This document shows, one piece after another, positions 8,859-18,406 of a DNA stretch of 64,000 nucleotides; position 1 is the stretch's first letter, and every line of letters begins with the position of its first letter. The notes beneath the pieces are model-generated. The model ran no database searches, was not told where the DNA came from, and worked only from the letters and a program-made list of their open reading frames with translations. This stretch comes from UBA12202 sp049595035 (GTDB taxonomy: Bacteria > Pseudomonadota > Alphaproteobacteria > Puniceispirillales > UBA1172): positions 1 to 64,000 of the forward strand of contig JBMYKD010000011.1 of assembly GCA_049595035.1 (NCBI GenBank), in the 5' to 3' direction. The translations under genes were made by a program, and so were the position numbers.

Positions 8859-9635
8859 CTAAAGCGTAACGGTGAAGCCATCATAGCCAGGTTCAACCCC
8901 TTTTGGACATTTCGCTAATACTTTATCATAATCACTTTCTAGCCCTAAATGGGTAAGAACAGCCTGTTTTGGCATACAGCGTCCAATCCATTCCATGGTT
9001 AGATCAAAATGGGCATGAGCCTGATGCGGTTCATCGCGAAGCATTTCGACAATCCATAATTCCAGATCAGTTAAATGACCGAATGCTTCTTCAGGCATAT
9101 CAACCACATCGGTTGAATAGCCGAACCGTCTGTCAAAAACAAAGCCCAAGGTCGTTACCCGACCATGAAATTGCAATAATGTTCTTATCTCAATCCCACC
9201 AAGATGAAATACCGTATCCGCTTCTATGGGCTGTCCATGTAGAACAGGCTGAAAATAACTTGGTGAATCGCTGCTTTTAAAAAACAGATAATTAAAGCGT
9301 TCAAGCAGAATATCCAGATCATGAGCTGTGGCATAAACCGGAATACGTTCCCGTTTATTAAAATAATAGGGACGCAAATCATCAAGGCCGGCAACATGAT
9401 CAGAATGGGTATGGGTAATCAGAACAGCATCGATCTTTTTCACGCCATGGGTTAGGAGTTGATTGCGAATGTCTGGCCCTGCATCAATCAGAAGAACAAA
9501 ATCGTCCTTTTCTACTAGAACCGCACAACGCTGACGAAAATTCCGTTTATTATCGGGGTCGCATTGCCCCCATCCAGCTGGCCCGACCGTAGGCACACCA
9601 ACAGATGTTCCACATCCTAGCATGGTTATTTTCAT
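8859..9635 (-). CDS. Metallo-beta-lactamase-fold hydrolase (PhnP-like)
   Basis: 258-residue MBL-fold enzyme. The opening MLGCGTSVGVPTVG, the metal motif THTHSDHVAGLDDLRP (HxHxDH) and the distal LTHLGLESDYD are typical of the PhnP-like cyclic phosphodiesterase group that commonly follows tatD in alphaproteobacteria. It overlaps the end of tatD by 4 bases and ends the metG-tatD transcription unit. No phosphonate genes are near, so a general phosphodiesterase role is more likely than phosphonate breakdown; the substrate is not determined here. Confidence 0.88.
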   Translation of the reverse strand: MKITMLGCGTSVGVPTVGPAGWGQCDPDNKRNFRQRCAVLVEKDDFVLLIDAGPDIRNQLLTHGVKKIDAVLITHTHSDHVAGLDDLRPYYFNKRERIPVYATAHDLDILLERFNYLFFKSSDSPSYFQPVLHGQPIEADTVFHLGGIEIRTLLQFHGRVTTLGFVFDRRFGYSTDVVDMPEEAFGHLTDLELWIVEMLRDEPHQAHAHFDLTMEWIGRCMPKQAVLTHLGLESDYDKVLAKCPKGVEPGYDGFTVTL

Positions 9636-10453
9636 GCCGATAACTCCATCCGGTGGAATAAGCGACGCGTATTGGCAGCCGTGATATCTGCCAGTTCCTG
9701 AACCCCTACTCCCTTAAGCTCTGCCAGACAAGCAAGCGTATGAATAACATGTGCCGGTTCATTCCTTTTAATTTTACGAACCGGTTCCGGACTAAGATAA
9801 GGAGCATCTGTTTCAACCAGTAAGCGGTCAAGAGGCATATGCCGCACCATATCACGCAACCAGTCTGATGTTTTAAAGGTCAAAATGCCTGAAAGAGATA
9901 TATAAAAACCTATTTCTAATGCTTTTTCAGCTAGTTCTGCACCACTACTAAAGCAATGCATAACGCCAGTAATTGGCATGTCACGAGCAGTTTTATCCAG
10001 TATGCCAATCATATCATCATCGGCATTGCGCGAATGAATCACAATGGGCAGATCAAGATCAGAAGCAACTTCAAGCTGAGTTTCAAAACTGCGTCTCTGG
10101 CGAAGGGGGTCTGCTTTTTTATGGAAATAATCTAATCCTGCCTCACCAATTGCGACACAACGAGGGTGATTAGCCAAGACACGCATCGCATCAGCATCAT
10201 CATAACGGTCTTCTTCATCAGCATGGTTAGGATGCACGCCGACAGTAAACCATATATTGTCTGCATATTCTGCCATTTGGCGTGGGCTATCGGCATGTTT
10301 TAATGTTGTCCCTATGCAGATCACATCACTGACGCCAACCGCATGCATACGGGCTAGCATGTCATCCCGATCATCAGAATAAACAGGAAAATCGATATGG
10401 GCGTGACTGTCAATTACCCCTTTTAAATCTGATGGAATTGCTAGCATGGTCAT
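9632..10453 (-). CDS. tatD: TatD-family metal-dependent hydrolase
   Basis: 273 residues, TIM-barrel metallohydrolase of the TatD DNase family. It has the N-terminal metal pair DSHAHID, EAGLDYFHK, the mid-chain histidines VIHSRNAD and MHCFSSG, and the C-terminal VETDAPYLSPEPVRKIKRNEP. Members act as 3'-5' exonuclease/DNase or D-Tyr-tRNA deacylase. It overlaps metG upstream and the MBL hydrolase downstream by 4 bases each, so the three are translationally coupled. Confidence 0.93.
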   Translation of the reverse strand: MTMLAIPSDLKGVIDSHAHIDFPVYSDDRDDMLARMHAVGVSDVICIGTTLKHADSPRQMAEYADNIWFTVGVHPNHADEEDRYDDADAMRVLANHPRCVAIGEAGLDYFHKKADPLRQRRSFETQLEVASDLDLPIVIHSRNADDDMIGILDKTARDMPITGVMHCFSSGAELAEKALEIGFYISLSGILTFKTSDWLRDMVRHMPLDRLLVETDAPYLSPEPVRKIKRNEPAHVIHTLACLAELKGVGVQELADITAANTRRLFHRMELSA

Positions 10454-11985
10454 TCGGCTTCTTTCTCCGCATCGATAAAACGAGGAAAGACAGGTTCAGG
10501 TTTATCAATAGATTGCCCGCCGCCCAGACTGGCATCTGATGTAATCTGGTCAAAATTACGCTTATCAGTGGCAATACCTAACATATCCAGCAGGCGGCCC
10601 ATCGATTGCGGCATATAGGGTTGAATTAACAATGCCACGACTCTAATCACCTCACAAAGTACCCATAAGACATCTGCCATACGGGCTGGGTCTGTTTTCC
10701 TTAACGTCCAAGGTGCCATTTCATCAACATAGCGATTGGCATCACCAATAATATCCCAAATGGATTTCAATGCCTCATGGAATTGCTGGCTATCATGAAA
10801 ACGCCTATTCTTTTCAAGCAGGGCATAGGCGCCATTTAAAATCGTATGATCAGGGTCAAGCAACTGATCTGGCCGCCTTGGTAACGCCGCATCACAATTT
10901 TTAAACACCATGGAAAGGACACGTTGACAGAGATTACCCAGATCATTAGCCAGATCACCATTCATACGATGCACCATAGCCTGATGGGAAAAATCACCAT
11001 CATTGCCAAAGGGTACTTCCCGCATAAGGAAATAGCGCATCTGATCAAGCCCGTAGGTTTCCGCTAAAGCAACCGGATCAATCACATTGCCCAAAGATTT
11101 TGATATTTTCTGACCTTCATTCGTCCACCATCCATGAGCATAAACGCGCTTAGGTAATGGGGCATCAACAGCCATCAGAAAAGCTGGCCAGTAAATGGCA
11201 TGAAACCGCAAAATATCCTTGCCAACCATATGCAAATCAGCTGGCCAGAATTGTTCAAAATCCGGGTTATCCTTCCCATATCCCACTGCTGTGATATAAT
11301 TGGTCAAGGCATCAAGCCAGACATACATGACATGCTTTTCATCATCTGGAACCGGTATCCCCCATGAAAAGCTTGTGCGGCTGACTGATAGGTCACGCAA
11401 TCCGCTTTTTACAAAACTTTTTACTTCATTCAAACGTGAACTTGGCCCAACAAAATCAGGATTATTTTCATATAATGCAAGCAGACGATCCTGAAAGGCA
11501 GATAGCCGGAAGAAATAAGAAGGTTCTTCCACCCATTCAACCGGCGCACCGGTTGGCGCTTTACCGTCTACAATTTCATTTTCAGCGTAATAGGCTTCAT
11601 CACGGACAGCATACCAACCCGCATATTTATCCAGATAGATATGACCGGCATCAAGCATCTGTTTCCAGACCAGTTGGCAGGTTTGCTTATGTCTGTTTTC
11701 CGTTGTTCGGATAAAATCCGTGTTCGAAAAATTGAGCTGGCCGGTAAGATCACGAAAATTCTGACTGACTTCATCTGTAAAAATCTGTGGATCAATACCC
11801 CGCTCACTTGCTGATTTCTCAACTTTTTGCCCATGTTCATCAGTGCCGGTCAAGAATTTTACATCAAAACCATCAAGGCGTTTAAACCGCGCCAGAACAT
11901 CACATGCTAGGGTTGTATAGGCATGACCGATATGAGGTTTGTCATTGACGTAATAAATGGGGGTAGTCAGATAATATGATGGCAT
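10450..11985 (-). CDS. metG: Methionyl-tRNA synthetase
   Basis: Class I aminoacyl-tRNA synthetase, 511 residues, cytoplasmic. HIGHAYTTLACDVLARF holds the HIGH signature and GQKISKSLGN is the KMSKS-type loop (KISKS). In the connective peptide the usual zinc-binding cysteines are replaced (YAVRDEAYY, GKAPTGAPVEW), so this is the zinc-free form. It ends shortly after the anticodon-binding helix bundle and has no C-terminal tRNA-binding (EMAP-like) domain. It lies in the holB-metG-tatD order common in alphaproteobacteria, with a 94-base gap after holB. Confidence 0.96.
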   Translation of the reverse strand: MPSYYLTTPIYYVNDKPHIGHAYTTLACDVLARFKRLDGFDVKFLTGTDEHGQKVEKSASERGIDPQIFTDEVSQNFRDLTGQLNFSNTDFIRTTENRHKQTCQLVWKQMLDAGHIYLDKYAGWYAVRDEAYYAENEIVDGKAPTGAPVEWVEEPSYFFRLSAFQDRLLALYENNPDFVGPSSRLNEVKSFVKSGLRDLSVSRTSFSWGIPVPDDEKHVMYVWLDALTNYITAVGYGKDNPDFEQFWPADLHMVGKDILRFHAIYWPAFLMAVDAPLPKRVYAHGWWTNEGQKISKSLGNVIDPVALAETYGLDQMRYFLMREVPFGNDGDFSHQAMVHRMNGDLANDLGNLCQRVLSMVFKNCDAALPRRPDQLLDPDHTILNGAYALLEKNRRFHDSQQFHEALKSIWDIIGDANRYVDEMAPWTLRKTDPARMADVLWVLCEVIRVVALLIQPYMPQSMGRLLDMLGIATDKRNFDQITSDASLGGGQSIDKPEPVFPRFIDAEKEAE

Positions 11986-12079
11986 GTGCCCGCCTGATTC
12001 ATAAAAGAAAGGATCAACTTAAGTGACCATTGTTTTAACGCCTTGCGTCATGCTTCGCAAGTCTAACTCCGTGGTAAGG

Positions 12080-13132
12080 TTAAGTTAATGCCCGCAACAA
12101 GGTCATCATAACAGGCATCATAGCCAGATTTAATCGTTCTGCTTCCCGCCATTCTGATAAAAACCGGTGATGGGTTTCTGCCAGTTCATATGGCGTTCGC
12201 TTTTGTCTGATGTGGTCAAGTGCGGATTGTTCCAATGCCACGCTGGAATAGGGCATATCCGTCTGCCCTTCCCTGACCGCTTTAGCAAGAAGATTATCAA
12301 AAAGAATATAGGCCATATGGCGACGCCCCCTATTCCTGACGCCGCTTAGCCCCCATTGGCTGGCTAAATGTTCAACTGCCAGCAGATCAGACCCGTTTTG
12401 ACAGAATAGGGAAAGGCTTTCTGCATAAAGATCAACACATCCGTTTTCTGCCATCATAACCGCCCTGCCCGGCGCGCCATCCGCAATAGATGCCATAATA
12501 GCCAGCCAGTCTGGTTCAATATCCGAATAAAGTGTCGCTATAATGTCGCGTGTGTCTGTTGCATTCAGTGCATGAAACCTTATCATCCGTGATCGCGAAC
12601 GGATAGTTGGAAGAATGCCTCCTATGCAATGACTGATTAATAAAATCATGGTGTTATGTGGCGGTTCTTCCAATGTTTTCAGCATGGCATTTGCACCATT
12701 GACATTGATATCATCCAGCGCATCGACAATCACCACGCGCCATTCACTCATAGATGGGGTCATGGCAAGGAAACTGCCTATTTCCCGCACCTGATCGGTA
12801 CTTATAGCCTTACTGCCTTTATCCCCGAAAGCATGAATATATTTAAAATCCGGATGTGACCCAGCCCTTATGAGCGCAGCGACATTTTCCCTGATTTCGC
12901 CTATATTTGCGGTTGCCTGATCATCAAATAACGGGGCAGACTGCTGTGACAGTAATCTGGCGGCCAGATGAAATGCCGCCGTTGCTTTGCCAATGCCTTC
13001 CTTTCCCGCCAGTATCCAGACAGGTTGTTGTCTGTGGGCAGGTGCCAGAATATGATCTATGTGTTGTGCATGTGCCCTAAGCGTGATCCTGTCATAAGGA
13101 TAAAGCAAATCATCCATTGGTGCAGAAGTCAT
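12080..13132 (-). CDS. holB: DNA polymerase III delta-prime subunit
   Basis: Clamp-loader subunit of the replicative polymerase, 350 residues. AAA+ features are visible: a P-loop-like GKEGIGKATAAFHLAARLL, VVIVDALDDINVNGANAMLKTLEEPP (Walker B-like region through the conserved LEEPP), and SRSRMIRFH (sensor/arginine-finger region). The cysteines of the zinc module seen in other bacteria are missing, as is usual in this class. It overlaps tmk by 4 bases. Confidence 0.93.
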   Translation of the reverse strand: MTSAPMDDLLYPYDRITLRAHAQHIDHILAPAHRQQPVWILAGKEGIGKATAAFHLAARLLSQQSAPLFDDQATANIGEIRENVAALIRAGSHPDFKYIHAFGDKGSKAISTDQVREIGSFLAMTPSMSEWRVVIVDALDDINVNGANAMLKTLEEPPHNTMILLISHCIGGILPTIRSRSRMIRFHALNATDTRDIIATLYSDIEPDWLAIMASIADGAPGRAVMMAENGCVDLYAESLSLFCQNGSDLLAVEHLASQWGLSGVRNRGRRHMAYILFDNLLAKAVREGQTDMPYSSVALEQSALDHIRQKRTPYELAETHHRFLSEWREAERLNLAMMPVMMTLLRALT

Positions 13133-13773
13133 GTTCTATGAAATGCCTTTATGCGCGGGTTTAATGCGGCGATAATATCCTGATGCACCTGATTTTCATC
13201 CTGATCAGCGTTAATGACAATAAAGCGCTGCTTATCCTGCTCTGCCAGAGTTAAATATCCTTGCCTGACCTGCTGATGAAAAACCATGCCTTTGCTTTCA
13301 AACCGGTTTTCATCGCTTTCTCGGCTTTGTACTCTTGCAAGACCTATGGCAGGGTCAATATCTAGCAACAGGGTTATATCAGGGGATATATTATCCAGAA
13401 ACCTTGCATTTAATATCTGGATGAGATCGGTTTCAACCCCGCCTACAATCCCTTGATAAACCGTCGTGCTATCAAAGAATCTGTCTGAAATAATTGCTTC
13501 ACCACGTTCAAGGGCTGGCTTGATCAACCGAACAACATTATCCCGTCGTGATGCTGTCATAAGTAAGGCTTCAACAACGGTATCCCAACGGTCACGATCA
13601 CCTGTAACCAGTAAATTCCGGATTTCTTCTGCGCCAATGGTACCACCCGGTTCACGCGTGGCAATCACAGGTTGCGGCCAGATTAAATCAAGCCAGTTAC
13701 GCAACAGACTGATCTGGCTTGATTTGCCAGACCCCTCTCCGCCTTCAAGCGAAATGAAAATGCCCCTAGTCAT
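13129..13773 (-). CDS. tmk: Thymidylate kinase
   Basis: Phosphorylates dTMP to dTDP for DNA synthesis; 214 residues. P-loop EGGEGSGKSSQ at residues 9-19, TREPGG (nucleotide-binding DRX partner), DRFFDSTTVYQG and LLLDIDPAIGLARVQSR are all present. It overlaps dacA by 8 bases upstream and holB by 4 bases downstream, so it sits in a tightly packed operon. Confidence 0.96.
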   Translation of the reverse strand: MTRGIFISLEGGEGSGKSSQISLLRNWLDLIWPQPVIATREPGGTIGAEEIRNLLVTGDRDRWDTVVEALLMTASRRDNVVRLIKPALERGEAIISDRFFDSTTVYQGIVGGVETDLIQILNARFLDNISPDITLLLDIDPAIGLARVQSRESDENRFESKGMVFHQQVRQGYLTLAEQDKQRFIVINADQDENQVHQDIIAALNPRIKAFHRT

Positions 13774-14926
13774 TCTTCACAGACTTGGTTTCAAGGCCAA
13801 AAATCAGATAGTGAATATATGCACCAGGATATCTATAAAAAGATAAATCAATCACATCTTCGGCGGCCACTAATGGATAATGATAATCCTTACCTGATAT
13901 ATTTAATGTTAGACGCCCCAGTTCCTGCCCCTTGGTGATGGGGGCGGAAATATAAGAAGGCCAATCCATGGTTTGCGTCACACTTTCAGCGGTTTCTTTA
14001 TCCATCACCTTGGAAATATCAGCCCCTACGGTGAGAGGAACCACACCACGTTGACCCATCCATACAGAAGAATAACCAAGAATATCTCCCTGTTTGATTA
14101 ACGTTTCCTTTTTAAAGGAACGAAAGGTTAAATCCATAAGCCGGATACCTTCGTTTTTACGTTCTTTTATGGATGACATGCCATTTAGCACCATGACCAC
14201 GCGCTGATCACCGCGCAAAGCTGATCCGACCAGACCATAACCGGATTCTTCCGTATGACCTGTTTTCAACCCATCCGCACCGGCCACACCATAAATGAGG
14301 GGATTGCGGTTTGGTTGCGTGATTTTGTTATAGGTAAAGCTGCTTTCTGCAAACATGGGATAATATTCAGGAAATTCGGAAATAATCGACCGTCCAAGAA
14401 TAGCCAGATCACGGGCAGTTGTTGTGGTCACATCATCTGGCCAACCTGTTGAATTACCAAAAACGGTATTTTCCATGCCCAGTTCAGCGGCTTTTTCTGT
14501 CATTATCTGTGCAAAGGCGTCTTCTGTACCGGCCAGACCTTCAGCTACGACAATGGCCGCATCATTACCGCTTTGTACAATGATGCCTCTCAATAAATCG
14601 GCAATCTTAACCTTGCTACCCGGTTCAAGAAAGGTTCTTGAGCCACCTTTCTTCCATGCTTTTTCCGAAACGATAAATTCATCATTCATGGTCAGATCAT
14701 TATCCTTGAGATATTCAAACAGAATGTAGACCGTCATAATTTTTGCCATGGATGCTGGTTTCATAGGCTGATCAGCATTTTTTTCAAACAGCACATCACC
14801 TGTATCATAATCCATAATCATGACATATTCGGATGATGTCATGATATCTGCATGAGCATTGAGTGAAGTAAGCAGGACGGCGATGGAAATAGCCAAAGCA
14901 GAAAATATTTTAGTTAATATGGACAT
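13766..14926 (-). CDS. dacA: D-alanyl-D-alanine carboxypeptidase (PBP5/6 type)
   Basis: Periplasmic penicillin-binding protein that trims the terminal D-Ala of murein pentapeptides, 386 residues. It has a signal peptide ending LNAHA, the SxxK nucleophile motif in KPASMAKIM, SGN in VQSGNDAAIV and KTG in GLKTGHTEESG, followed by the beta-rich C-terminal PBP5 domain. A membrane-anchoring amphipathic helix at the extreme C-terminus is not obvious. It lies downstream of mltB and rlpA, making a three-gene murein-remodelling group. Confidence 0.93.
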   Translation of the reverse strand: MSILTKIFSALAISIAVLLTSLNAHADIMTSSEYVMIMDYDTGDVLFEKNADQPMKPASMAKIMTVYILFEYLKDNDLTMNDEFIVSEKAWKKGGSRTFLEPGSKVKIADLLRGIIVQSGNDAAIVVAEGLAGTEDAFAQIMTEKAAELGMENTVFGNSTGWPDDVTTTTARDLAILGRSIISEFPEYYPMFAESSFTYNKITQPNRNPLIYGVAGADGLKTGHTEESGYGLVGSALRGDQRVVMVLNGMSSIKERKNEGIRLMDLTFRSFKKETLIKQGDILGYSSVWMGQRGVVPLTVGADISKVMDKETAESVTQTMDWPSYISAPITKGQELGRLTLNISGKDYHYPLVAAEDVIDLSFYRYPGAYIHYLIFGLETKSVKND

Positions 14927-14998
14927 GACTAACCTTTACATATGCAATCTGGATAAACAGTAATGATGGTTTACGGCACGGTTATGGTAATAATATGG

Positions 14999-15952
14999 TT
15001 ATTCGAGGATAATCTTAGACCCTTGATACCCTCTATTAATTACAGATAGCAATACCATATCCGCTTCTTCAACCGAAGACAGTGGCCCCAGTCGAACCCG
15101 ATGCAAAATATCTGTTCCATCATCAAAACTTGAAATACTACCCTTTGTGATATCTGTTACCCTGCCCAGAACGGTTTCAGCATTGGATAAACTACGAAAA
15201 GCACCAACCTGTATCCATATCTCCGTTGATAAAGCCTGATTTTCAAGCAAATTTGCCGACCGTGAATTGTTAATGATATCAATAGCCGATAAAGAATTGT
15301 TACCACCGCCAATAGTCTGACCATTATCAAGTGTTAGAACGCTTACAGGAATAGAAGCCGGCTCCGTTGATGGCATTTCCGGTTTTTCCAGTTCACTAAG
15401 CATGGGAAAATTACCATTCTTTGCCTCACGTTCCAGTCGCAGGCTTTCTTCGACCAGCAATTGCACCCTTACTCTGGCAATACCATTATCCCTGAAACCC
15501 AGAACCCGTGCCCCTTCTTCGGATAAATCAATAATACGACCTGCCACAAACGGCCCCCTATCATTGACGCGCACCGCAATGGAACGACCATTTTCTAGAT
15601 TAGTAATCCGAACGACTGATGGCAGAGGAAGGGTTTTATGAGCAGCAGAAATCAATTCAGGGTCAAAAATCTCCCCATTAGCGGTAGGCTTACCAGCATC
15701 AGCAGGCCCGTACCATGACGCAATCCCTGTTTCATCATAATTCAGATCACGTTCAGGATAGTACCATACACCAAAAATTTCATATGGATTGCCGATTTTA
15801 TAATGGGGGGTCGGGGTATTTGTCTGACTGGTGGCGGATTCATTATTAATATTATTTACTTTTTTTAATGCTGTTGCTGCTAATTCAAGATTAGTACAGC
15901 CAGCCACACTTAAAGCAAATAAAATCAGACCAAAATAATGACTTCCACGCAT
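14999..15952 (-). CDS. rlpA: RlpA-like lipoprotein, septal lytic transglycosylase with SPOR domain
   Basis: 317 residues. The lipobox is SVAGC at the end of a short signal peptide, so it should be an outer-membrane lipoprotein. The double-psi beta-barrel domain shows GIASWYGPADAG, TANGEIFD, AAHKTLPLPSVVRITN, VRVNDRGPF and RIIDLS. A SPOR domain at the C-terminus (IWIQVGAFRSLSNAETVLGRV to the end) would bind denuded septal glycan. RlpA proteins cut denuded glycan strands at division. It lies 8 bases after mltB. Confidence 0.93.
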   Translation of the reverse strand: MRGSHYFGLILFALSVAGCTNLELAATALKKVNNINNESATSQTNTPTPHYKIGNPYEIFGVWYYPERDLNYDETGIASWYGPADAGKPTANGEIFDPELISAAHKTLPLPSVVRITNLENGRSIAVRVNDRGPFVAGRIIDLSEEGARVLGFRDNGIARVRVQLLVEESLRLEREAKNGNFPMLSELEKPEMPSTEPASIPVSVLTLDNGQTIGGGNNSLSAIDIINNSRSANLLENQALSTEIWIQVGAFRSLSNAETVLGRVTDITKGSISSFDDGTDILHRVRLGPLSSVEEADMVLLSVINRGYQGSKIILE

Positions 15953-15960
15953 GATAACCC

Positions 15961-16932
15961 CTATCGCATCGAATCAGACAACGTTCCCACGGCAATGGCA
16001 AAATAATTTGATCTGTTCCAGCGCAAGATCGCTTCATAATTCGCATATACCAAATAGGCTGGCCCATTGGCTCCATCTGGCAGAACCAAACGGGCTTTTA
16101 GGGGGCGAGTAGGTAAAGCAGAACCATCAGCACTTGTGATACCTAGTTGAGACCATTCAGGTAACGTTTTTTTCGTTTTGTTATCATGCAGTGTCATCGC
16201 AGACGACGGGCTAGCCATGCCAGTGGATGGAAGCGAGACCTTGCGCCCCCATGTCATATCATCCTGCCAGCCAACGCGTGACAGATAGTTTGCGGCGGAA
16301 GCAAATACATCTGCCTGTGTGCCCCAGATATCTTTTTTGCCATCATTATTATAATCTTGGGCATATTGGCGAAATGATGACGGCATAAACTGGCTTTGTC
16401 CCATTGCCCCTGCCCAACTGCCTTTCATATCATTCGCGCTGATATGACCATCGTCAATGATGTGCAGGGCATCCATTAATTCTTTGCGGAAAAACGCTGA
16501 ACGACGACCATCATAAGCAAGTGTAACAAGGGCCGGTATAACACTAAAGCCGCCCTGCACACGGCCAAAATCCGTTTCAATCCCCCAAAGCGCCACGATA
16601 AACCGGGATTGTACACCATATTTTTCACTAATTTCAGCAAGCATGGCACGATGTTCTGCTAGCCGAGCCTTAGCCCTATTCTGCCTCGAAACAGGTACAA
16701 CCCTGTCCAGATATTGAGCAAAGGTCAGGGTAAATTCCGGCTGGCTCCGGTCAAGTTCAATCACTCTGGGAATTAAGGCCACATCTGCTAACGCGGCATC
16801 CAGTGTCGCAGGTGAAATACCATCTGCCAGCGCGTCGCTTCGTAATTCTTCCAGCCACTTATCAAAATCAGCATCAGCATGAGCAGATGACAATGAAAGA
16901 AAACAGACAAGAGTCAAAATGATGCGGTACAC
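15961..16932 (-). CDS. mltB: Lytic murein transglycosylase B (GH103)
   Basis: 323 residues with a signal peptide (cleavage near SSAHA) and no lipobox, so a soluble periplasmic form. The GH103 core shows the catalytic Glu in FIVALWGIETDFG and the helper motifs GSWAGAMGQSQFMPSSF and DIWGTQADVFASAANYL. It starts with GTG, supported by a well-placed AGGAGG six bases upstream. Probably the first gene of the run mltB-rlpA-dacA-tmk-holB. Confidence 0.94.
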   Translation of the reverse strand: MYRIILTLVCFLSLSSAHADADFDKWLEELRSDALADGISPATLDAALADVALIPRVIELDRSQPEFTLTFAQYLDRVVPVSRQNRAKARLAEHRAMLAEISEKYGVQSRFIVALWGIETDFGRVQGGFSVIPALVTLAYDGRRSAFFRKELMDALHIIDDGHISANDMKGSWAGAMGQSQFMPSSFRQYAQDYNNDGKKDIWGTQADVFASAANYLSRVGWQDDMTWGRKVSLPSTGMASPSSAMTLHDNKTKKTLPEWSQLGITSADGSALPTRPLKARLVLPDGANGPAYLVYANYEAILRWNRSNYFAIAVGTLSDSMR

Positions 16933-17020
16933 CGACAGCCTCCTTTGAGTTATGTTATATTTGACGTGATGATATACTATATTTTGTATCTATTATACGA
17001 CAAAATAACAATAAATGGGG

Positions 17021-17971
17021 TTATTCAGTGATAAAAATGACATGCCCCTCAATCAGCAGAAAGATAATCACAGGAACAGTAATTGTTGCAATCAGAGTAC
17101 TGACCAGACAAGACGTCGCGCTACGTCCCACATAACACTGATAATGTTGTGCTAACATATAGACATTTGCCGCGACAGGTAGACACGCACTTAAAATGGC
17201 CACCTTCATCCACATGATATCCTGACCCGGAAATAGAGTAAAAATGAGAACCAGCAAAACCGGATGCATGATCAGACGCCAGAAACTGATCACACCTATT
17301 TCACCGGCGGCAGATTTTACCGGCTGGCCATAAAGTGTCACCCCTAATGCAAATAGTGCGGTGGGGGCCGCAGCACCCGCAATGATATTGATCAAATGAT
17401 CAATCATGACCGGTAATTGCAACCCTGTCATGGCAGCAAATACGCCAAGAACCACCGATATCAGAAGAGGATTACTCATCATTGTCTTGATAATCTGAAA
17501 TATTAATATGACGGGATGCCCTTGACGCGGTGCTACAAAAATAGCAACCAGTGCCAATAGAATAAGTGTATCTGCTATCAGAATGACAGCCATAGGAATT
17601 GTAGCTTCTGCACCAAATATCATAATGGCTAACGGGACACCCATATATCCATAATTAGGATAAGCCGAGGCCAAGCCAAAAATCCCGCTTTCACGCGTTG
17701 ATAATCGGAAAAGGATGCTCCCTATAAAGGCGCCAGACAGAAAGATAATCAATGTGGCTAATTCATACCGCCAGACAAACCCCCAATTAAGCATTTTGCT
17801 GGCGTCACTTCCGGCAACATTAATAAACATAAAAGCAGGTAGTACGATAAAAAAGGCAAACCGGGATAGAATTTTAGCCGCACTATCATCAAAAAACCCT
17901 ATCATACGACAGCCCATCCCCATAAAAATGAGCGCAAAAAAGGGAATGGATAATGTTAATGCTTCAATCAT
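17021..17971 (-). CDS. AEC-family (auxin efflux carrier-like) transporter
   Basis: 316 residues, about ten hydrophobic segments and no signal peptide. The order of segments and motifs such as RFAFFIVLPAFMFINVA, YPNYGYMGVPLAIM and LPVAANVYMLAQHY match the AEC/BASS-fold permeases often annotated as malonate or auxin carriers. It lies 88 bases upstream of mltB on the same strand but is functionally unrelated. The substrate cannot be read from the sequence. Confidence 0.88.
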   Translation of the reverse strand: MIEALTLSIPFFALIFMGMGCRMIGFFDDSAAKILSRFAFFIVLPAFMFINVAGSDASKMLNWGFVWRYELATLIIFLSGAFIGSILFRLSTRESGIFGLASAYPNYGYMGVPLAIMIFGAEATIPMAVILIADTLILLALVAIFVAPRQGHPVILIFQIIKTMMSNPLLISVVLGVFAAMTGLQLPVMIDHLINIIAGAAAPTALFALGVTLYGQPVKSAAGEIGVISFWRLIMHPVLLVLIFTLFPGQDIMWMKVAILSACLPVAANVYMLAQHYQCYVGRSATSCLVSTLIATITVPVIIFLLIEGHVIFITE

Positions 17972-18141
17972 GACTAGTAATAATTGTTGAATAAATCGTG
18001 TTCAGTATCACTCACGATAGTGATTTAGACAAATTTCAAATGTCATCAATCAGGAAAAATTCATCTGTTTCTGCATAAACTGAATTTTCATAGCGATTGT
18101 GGCTTTATTTATTCTTAATGCAATGCTATGACATCGGCAAC

Positions 18142-18231
18142 GGATGGGTGGCAGAGCGGTTGAATGCACCGGTCTTGAAAACCGGCATGGGTGAGAGCCC
18201 ATCGTGGGTTCGAATCCCACCCCATCCGCCA
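18142..18231 (+). tRNA. tRNA-Ser (anticodon UGA)
   Basis: The acceptor stem GGATGGG pairs with CCCATCC, followed by G and an encoded CCA (18229-18231). The anticodon loop CTTGAAA puts TGA at 18176-18178, between a CCGGT/ACCGG stem. A long variable arm (GGGTGAGAGCCC region) and the T arm GTGGGTTCGAATCCCAC confirm a class II serine tRNA. The amidase/transporter cassette lies directly behind its 3' end. Confidence 0.98.
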
Positions 18232-18406
18232 TTTCTCTTATTGTAAACTTTCCTTCTTTTGAACGAACGTAAAGCTAGTGCTGGAATCTCATTGGGGAAG
18301 TTAGGCCTAAATCAAGGGCTATGGATCATTCCATAATTAATATTAGCAAAGACAATACCGTATAAGTTGCAATTTCCGAAATATGTATTGGGGAGTTAAC
18401 ACCGAT